Assembly: GCF_900108065.1 (NCBI RefSeq)
Contig: NZ_FNVQ01000001.1
Span: 2,170,001-2,234,000, forward strand
DNA length: 64,000 nucleotides
Origin: Marinobacterium lutimaris
Lineage (GTDB): Bacteria > Pseudomonadota > Gammaproteobacteria > Pseudomonadales > Balneatricaceae
Reading direction: 5' to 3'
Shown here: in pieces, positions 60,350 to 64,000 of the stretch
How the letters are laid out: each line of letters opens with the position of its first letter
Position numbering within the stretch: the stretch's first letter is position 1
Notes under the pieces: generated by a model
What the model was told of the DNA's origin: nothing
Seen by the model: the letters and a program-made list of their open reading frames with translations, nothing else
The model's database searches: none
Translations under genes and position numbers: made by a program

Positions 60350-61585
60350 CTACTGATCCAGAGACAGGCGGGCCCGGTAAATACCGGCGTCCGCCTGACG
60401 CTCACAGCGACAACCCGCCTTTTCACACAGCAGATCCACTATCTGTAAACCGTAACCGAAATGGCTCTGCTCTTTCTGCTCCTGCGCAGCGATGCGGTTG
60501 AAGATCTCGATGCCAGCTTCGCTCAACGCCAGCTCTATGTTGCCCTCACCGTGGTCCAGCGCATTGCGCAGCAGGTTATCGAGGATCACCGACAGTACAA
60601 AAGGATCGACCGGCCATTGGGGTGTCACACTGCCACTGACCTCTAGCCTTTCATCAAGCCCCGGGGTCAGATTACGCAGCTGGCCGATCAGCTCATTAAA
60701 TTCGGCTGCATTCAGATTTTGCTGCTCATCGCGTTTCTCACGGCTGAGCCAGAGAAACGCATCCACAAGCTTTAACATCCGCTGCAACGCCACATCGATA
60801 CGCGCCACCGCCCGCTGTTGCAGGCGATTGCCTGCCGTGGTTTCGCGTAGCAGATCGGCAGAGCTGCGGATCGCCATCAGCGGCGACCTCAACTCATGGC
60901 TGGCAAAACGGGTGAAATTACGTTCGCGGTCGATAAAACCGGAGATGCGCTTCAGTAGATCGGCGATTTTCTGTGACATCCGCCCCAGATCATCGTCACG
61001 CTGCAGGGGTTCAAGCTCCGGCCGGGCCGGGTCGACGGCGGCCACAGCGCGGGTCAGCTGACGCACAGGCCGGGTCTGATACCAGATCAGGCTCAGCGTC
61101 AGTCCCATGGTGCCCAGGGTAAACAGCAGGATTCCACCCAGCACCAGCGCCGCCTCGGCAAACTCCGAATCCTCCGGCGCCAGCAGCCCCTGCACATCAT
61201 GCAGGTAAACGAAATAGGTCTGCCCGCTGGATGCCGCCTGGCGCACCAGCAGAATTTCACTGTCGGACAGGTCGAAGTTGCCCGTTTGCGCCGGATCCGC
61301 GTACGGCTTTAATTCAGCCGGCAGTTCATCGGCACTTTTGTACAGCGTCGCCAGGTCCGAAAAGCCCGCTGATTCATGGGAAGCACTGCCATCCGTTACC
61401 GGCGCAAAGTGATCGGCGAGATAATCCAACACACGGGCTTCATGATTTCCCTCCAGCCCCTCGACATAATGCCAGCCGATCAAAAAGTAGAGGCTGGTGA
61501 GCACCAGCGTCGAGGTACCGATGGTCCAGATAAGGCGGGCGGTGAAATTGAGCTTCAAGACTGTGGCTCCGGTTCGAGCAGGCAC
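60350..61585 (-). CDS. Sensor histidine kinase (PmrB/QseC-like)
   Basis: The roughly 411-residue protein has a membrane helix at about 15-37, a periplasmic sensor region (40-145), a second helix (147-168), HAMP (about 170-220), the phosphorylated His in FASHELRSPLMAIRS, the N-box ILDNLLRNALDHGEGN and a GYGLQIV G2 motif. The DxGxG G1 box is not recognisable (IFNRIAAQEQKEQSHFG lies in its place), so the ATP lid is shortened. The start is ambiguous: GTG 61583-61585, or TTG 61556-61558 overlapping the regulator stop. It should phosphorylate the co-encoded OmpR-type regulator. Confidence 0.85.
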   Translation of the reverse strand: MPARTGATVLKLNFTARLIWTIGTSTLVLTSLYFLIGWHYVEGLEGNHEARVLDYLADHFAPVTDGSASHESAGFSDLATLYKSADELPAELKPYADPAQTGNFDLSDSEILLVRQAASSGQTYFVYLHDVQGLLAPEDSEFAEAALVLGGILLFTLGTMGLTLSLIWYQTRPVRQLTRAVAAVDPARPELEPLQRDDDLGRMSQKIADLLKRISGFIDRERNFTRFASHELRSPLMAIRSSADLLRETTAGNRLQQRAVARIDVALQRMLKLVDAFLWLSREKRDEQQNLNAAEFNELIGQLRNLTPGLDERLEVSGSVTPQWPVDPFVLSVILDNLLRNALDHGEGNIELALSEAGIEIFNRIAAQEQKEQSHFGYGLQIVDLLCEKAGCRCERQADAGIYRARLSLDQ

Positions 61586-62247
61586 ACGCCCTGCCCCCTG
61601 CGGGTCTGCAACATGGGGTGTGCAAACGGCTTGTCGAGCTTCTGTCGCAGCTGATAGAGAAGTGAGCGCAGCGCATCGCTTTCCGGCGGCTCTTCGCCCC
61701 AGAGCGCCTGTTCCAGTTCGGTACGGGAAATGACTCGCGGCGATTGCGCCACCAGGTAATGCAACAGCTGGAACATCTGCGGTGTCAGCGGCAGCTCCTG
61801 CCCCTCGCGGCTGGCCTGCTGGCTGTCCAGGTGCAGCTCCAGAGAGCCCACCGACAGGCGTCGCACCTGCTGCCGGGATACACGCTGACTCAGGGCACGG
61901 ATGCGATAAAGCAGCTCCGCCATGGCGAAAGGTTTGACCAGGTAATCATCGGCGCCGGCCTCAAACCCGAGAATTTTATCCTCCAGGGTATCGAGAGCGG
62001 TCAAAAAGAGTACCGGCGTGGCGCTGCCTTCCTGACGCAACGCCTGGCAAAGACTGCGCCCATCCATGCGCGGCATCATCACATCCAGTACCAGCACATC
62101 GTAGCGATTGCTGTGGCAGAGGTTCAGCGCCTGCTCGCCGGTGCGGGCGCAATCCACGAGAATCTCGTGAAATTCGAGGTAATCTACCAATCCTTCCAGA
62201 ATCTGGGGGTCATCGTCGGCCACCAGGATTTTTATCTGCTTCGACAA
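61555..62247 (-). CDS. OmpR-family response regulator (PmrA-like)
   Basis: The 230-residue protein has a receiver domain with the acidic pair (VADDDP), phospho-acceptor Asp55 (DVLVLDVMMPRMDG) and the conserved Lys in DDYLVKPFAMAEL, and a winged-helix output domain (about 130-225: LTPQMFQLLHYLVAQSPRVI, LRSLLYQLRQKLDKPF). Upstream it overlaps the PAP2 phosphatase gene by 38 nt and downstream the kinase start, so all three are one operon. Adjacent lipid A enzymes make control of envelope modification likely. Confidence 0.92.
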   Translation of the reverse strand: MSKQIKILVADDDPQILEGLVDYLEFHEILVDCARTGEQALNLCHSNRYDVLVLDVMMPRMDGRSLCQALRQEGSATPVLFLTALDTLEDKILGFEAGADDYLVKPFAMAELLYRIRALSQRVSRQQVRRLSVGSLELHLDSQQASREGQELPLTPQMFQLLHYLVAQSPRVISRTELEQALWGEEPPESDALRSLLYQLRQKLDKPFAHPMLQTRRGQGVCLLEPEPQS

Positions 62248-62995
62248 AGCTGAGTCCGCTTAGGTTGTTCATCCGGGGGGTTACCGGGCTACGCTGCTTC
62301 ACCAGCATCAACCGGGCAATCACTGCCGCGGTGCACCAGCACAGCGTCAGGCTCCAGAGATCATGCGACAGGAAGTGCGCTCCACGCAATTGCTGACACA
62401 CCCCGAACATCAGCCCCAGCCCCAGTGCCATGGTGAGCAGACGCCACTTTAACCGGGGACAGGCCACCGCGGCGGCGAAATAGACCGCCACCCAGGCATA
62501 GCCGGCACTGGCATGACCGGCCGGAAAGCAGACGCCCTCACCGGAACCATTCACCAGCGCTGACAGCAGCGGCACATAGGGAAGATCACCGCCATAGGGC
62601 GCCAGATCCCAGGGGCAATCGATGCCGGTGGCCTGCTTGAGGCTCGATACCAGCAGCGTCGCACAGAGCGGCGCCAGCGTAAGGTAGCCCAGCACACGCT
62701 TGTAGGGCTTGAGCCAGGAAACGAAAAAGCTGGTGATCAGCGTCGCGAACACCAGCAGTAACAGCAGGATACTGAACTGACGCCCACCGCTGTGCAGCAG
62801 GTCGGAGAAAAACCAGTGATCCTTGAACAACCACTGGTTACCTTCAAGCGAATACAGCAGATCGGCCAGGGCAGGGTCGAGCTGGAAAGCACTGATCAGC
62901 AGCTGCACACAAAGTGCCGCCAGCAACGGCAGAAGAATCGGCGTGCGCAGAGGCTTCTGGCGCGCTTCGTACAGGGGAACATCAACGATCAACAT
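62210..62995 (-). CDS. PAP2 family membrane phosphatase
   Basis: The 261-residue protein has six hydrophobic segments and PAP2 motifs: KQATGIDCPWDL (in place of KxxxxxxRP), FPAGHASAGY (PSGH-like) and RGAHFLSHDLWS (SRxxxxHxxxD-like, with the catalytic His and Asp). Such enzymes dephosphorylate undecaprenyl-PP or lipid A (LpxE/LpxT types), or transfer phosphate. Linkage to the PmrAB-like pair and an eptA-type gene suggests lipid A or carrier-lipid phosphate metabolism. Confidence 0.85.
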   Translation of the reverse strand: MLIVDVPLYEARQKPLRTPILLPLLAALCVQLLISAFQLDPALADLLYSLEGNQWLFKDHWFFSDLLHSGGRQFSILLLLLVFATLITSFFVSWLKPYKRVLGYLTLAPLCATLLVSSLKQATGIDCPWDLAPYGGDLPYVPLLSALVNGSGEGVCFPAGHASAGYAWVAVYFAAAVACPRLKWRLLTMALGLGLMFGVCQQLRGAHFLSHDLWSLTLCWCTAAVIARLMLVKQRSPVTPRMNNLSGLSFVEADKNPGGRR

Positions 62996-63028
62996 GGGCT
63001 AAACACCTGGACTGGTTCAGCCCGGAGT

Positions 63029-63682
63029 TTAGTTGCCGCTCTGTGAGCCCTGCGTGAATGCCGGCCGCTCCCGCAGCGATGAGGGTATCAGGTCGCTGCG
63101 CTCTACCAGGTATTTGCGAATCGAAGTCTCGCCATCGGCCAGGAAGCTGGTATCGACAAAGTTCTCCAGCACCGCATCGCCATGGAACGCTGCAGAGACC
63201 AGGCAAAACTTCAGGTAACGCGGAAACGGCAGAATATCGTCGCGCCAGATCCGGCCTGAGTAGTGACGACCAACCCGGTCGTGATACTCCTCGTCGGTAA
63301 CGCACTTGTTGAGACGGTATTCCAGATCGGTGTAGCCGGTGCACATACGCGCAGGCTCTTGAATCACACCATCAAGACCCCGGGCTTCAACCTGAATCCA
63401 GCGATAACGGTGTTCGCGCTCATAGAGTTCGCCGAACTGATCCACCGGGCAGTCAAACTGGGCAACGATGATCGACACCCCTTCGGAGGGTTCGGTGGAG
63501 CAGGAGGAAACCTCCAGGCTCTCCGGCGCCTGACCATGACCGGCGATAAACAGAATGCCGACCTTGTTGAAGATACGGCGATAACCATCGACGCGCACCA
63601 GGCGGTAATTTTGCAGTCCGGGCACCGTATCCCGCGCGGAGCGCTCGGACAGCAGCGAACCGAACCCGACAACAGAAATCAT
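63029..63682 (-). CDS. Gamma-glutamylcyclotransferase-like protein
   Basis: The 217-residue protein starts MISVVGFGSLLSERSARDTV, the GxGS(L) phosphate/substrate loop typical of the GGCT/AIG2-like fold, with LVRVDGYRRIFN and the glutamate-bearing EARGLDGVIQEPARM segment. Classical GGCTs form 5-oxoproline from gamma-glutamyl peptides; this divergent member cannot be assigned a substrate. It is followed after 15 nt by the membrane-protein gene at the window end. Confidence 0.72.
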   Translation of the reverse strand: MISVVGFGSLLSERSARDTVPGLQNYRLVRVDGYRRIFNKVGILFIAGHGQAPESLEVSSCSTEPSEGVSIIVAQFDCPVDQFGELYEREHRYRWIQVEARGLDGVIQEPARMCTGYTDLEYRLNKCVTDEEYHDRVGRHYSGRIWRDDILPFPRYLKFCLVSAAFHGDAVLENFVDTSFLADGETSIRKYLVERSDLIPSSLRERPAFTQGSQSGN

Positions 63683-63697
63683 TTCGTTCCCCGTCGG

Positions 63698-64000
63698 TTA
63701 CCAGTAGTAGTAAAGCGATACTGCCGCAATCACCACCAGCGGCATCATCAGCACCAGGGTTTTGAAGTCTCCCAGCAGGCGCTGGAACAGCAGAATATGC
63801 ACCACCGGAAAACTGATGAACATGCAGGAGAGCGGAATCGACCAGTGCAGTTTCAAAAAGCCAAACGCCATGGCGCCCAGCAGGGTAATCGCACCCAGGT
63901 TACCGGCCATTACCACGGCGATCTGGCCATTGGGCTTCTGCATAAACGCAGGCTTCTGCTCCGGCGCCAGCTTGTTCAGCGCACCGGCGCTCAGTGCCAG
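63698..64000 (-). CDS. Membrane protein, 5' end beyond the window
   Basis: An open frame enters from the window edge (19 codons without a stop) and continues through an internal ATG at 63941-63943 to the stop at 63698. The visible part has three hydrophobic segments (IAVVMAGNLGAITLLGAMAFG, WSIPLSCMFISFPVVHILLF, LVLMMPLVVIAAVSLYYYW). No good ribosome site precedes the ATG, so the gene probably starts outside the window. Family not recognised. Confidence 0.6.
   Translation of the reverse strand: MALSAGALNKLAPEQKPAFMQKPNGQIAVVMAGNLGAITLLGAMAFGFLKLHWSIPLSCMFISFPVVHILLFQRLLGDFKTLVLMMPLVVIAAVSLYYYW

Noticed and set aside
1-64000. tRNA/rRNA genes, insertion sequences, prophage or CRISPR arrays
   Set aside because: Intergenic regions were scanned for T-arm sequences, terminal inverted repeats, transposase or integrase motifs and repeat-spacer patterns; none was found.

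Overview
The window is a 64 kb piece of a moderately GC-rich gammaproteobacterial chromosome. The housekeeping blocks (dnaX-ebfC-recR, rnd-ycgL-ycgN, ycjXF, rpsA, ftsAZ, prc, apeB) and their sequences look like a Pseudomonas/Oceanospirillales relative. A marine Oceanospirillaceae-type bacterium (Marinobacterium-like) is my inference from the TRAP transporter, Na+-coupled symporters and overall style, not something the sequence proves. Coding density is high. I see no tRNA or rRNA gene, CRISPR array, insertion sequence, prophage or integrase; one stable RNA gene (4.5S SRP RNA, ffs) is present.

Layout. 1-4.1 kb: a Phd/YefM-type antitoxin followed by the start of a small membrane protein, then nirBD (assimilatory nitrite reductase) behind a sigma-54 promoter, NtrC-like sites and a leader terminator. 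4.1-14.6 kb: cysQ, a bestrophin, an orphan NosR-like membrane flavo/iron-sulfur protein, an ArsR regulator with an Old Yellow Enzyme, a zinc acylase plus GCS2-family ligase pair, apeB and a lipoprotein FKBP isomerase. 14.7-21.3 kb: prc with an uncharacterised membrane partner, rpsA standing alone, and a zinc-ribbon/rhomboid fusion. 21.5-25.2 kb: minor pilin cluster pilE-fimT-pilV-pilW and an enlarged PilX-like protein, with no pilY1. 25.3-30.2 kb: minus-strand run of dnaX-ebfC-recR and rnd-ycgL-ycgN, the dnaX gene carrying a complete -1 frameshift cassette. 30.3-36 kb: aldo/keto reductase, dicarboxylate symporter, ffs, ycjXF.

36.1-46.9 kb is the most interesting accessory region. A LysR regulator with an odd Pro/Tyr-rich insertion is divergent from a nine-gene operon: TRAP transporter dctPQM, IlvD/Edd sugar-acid dehydratase, AraD1 (FAH-fold) protein, alpha-ketoglutarate-semialdehyde dehydrogenase, then an acylating acetaldehyde dehydrogenase and a 4-hydroxy-2-oxovalerate aldolase. 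The first three enzymes are what non-phosphorylative pentonate catabolism needs. The last two normally finish aromatic meta-cleavage, but no aromatic genes are present. I infer a branched pathway in which the 2-keto-3-deoxy (or 5-deoxy) acid made by the dehydratase is either dehydrated and oxidised to 2-oxoglutarate or cleaved to pyruvate plus a channelled C2 aldehyde.

47-55.5 kb: LysE exporter, DUF2058 protein, XRE-cupin regulator, twin-receiver response regulator, and an alanine locus (alr, ridA, lrp, AGCS symporter), then tlyA and an RluA-type synthase. 55.5-64 kb: ftsA-ftsZ detached from the usual dcw cluster, a very AT-rich repeat-bearing intergenic region, and a lipid A modification group (eptA-type transferase, PmrAB-like two-component system, PAP2 phosphatase), ending with a GGCT-like protein and a membrane protein cut by the window edge.
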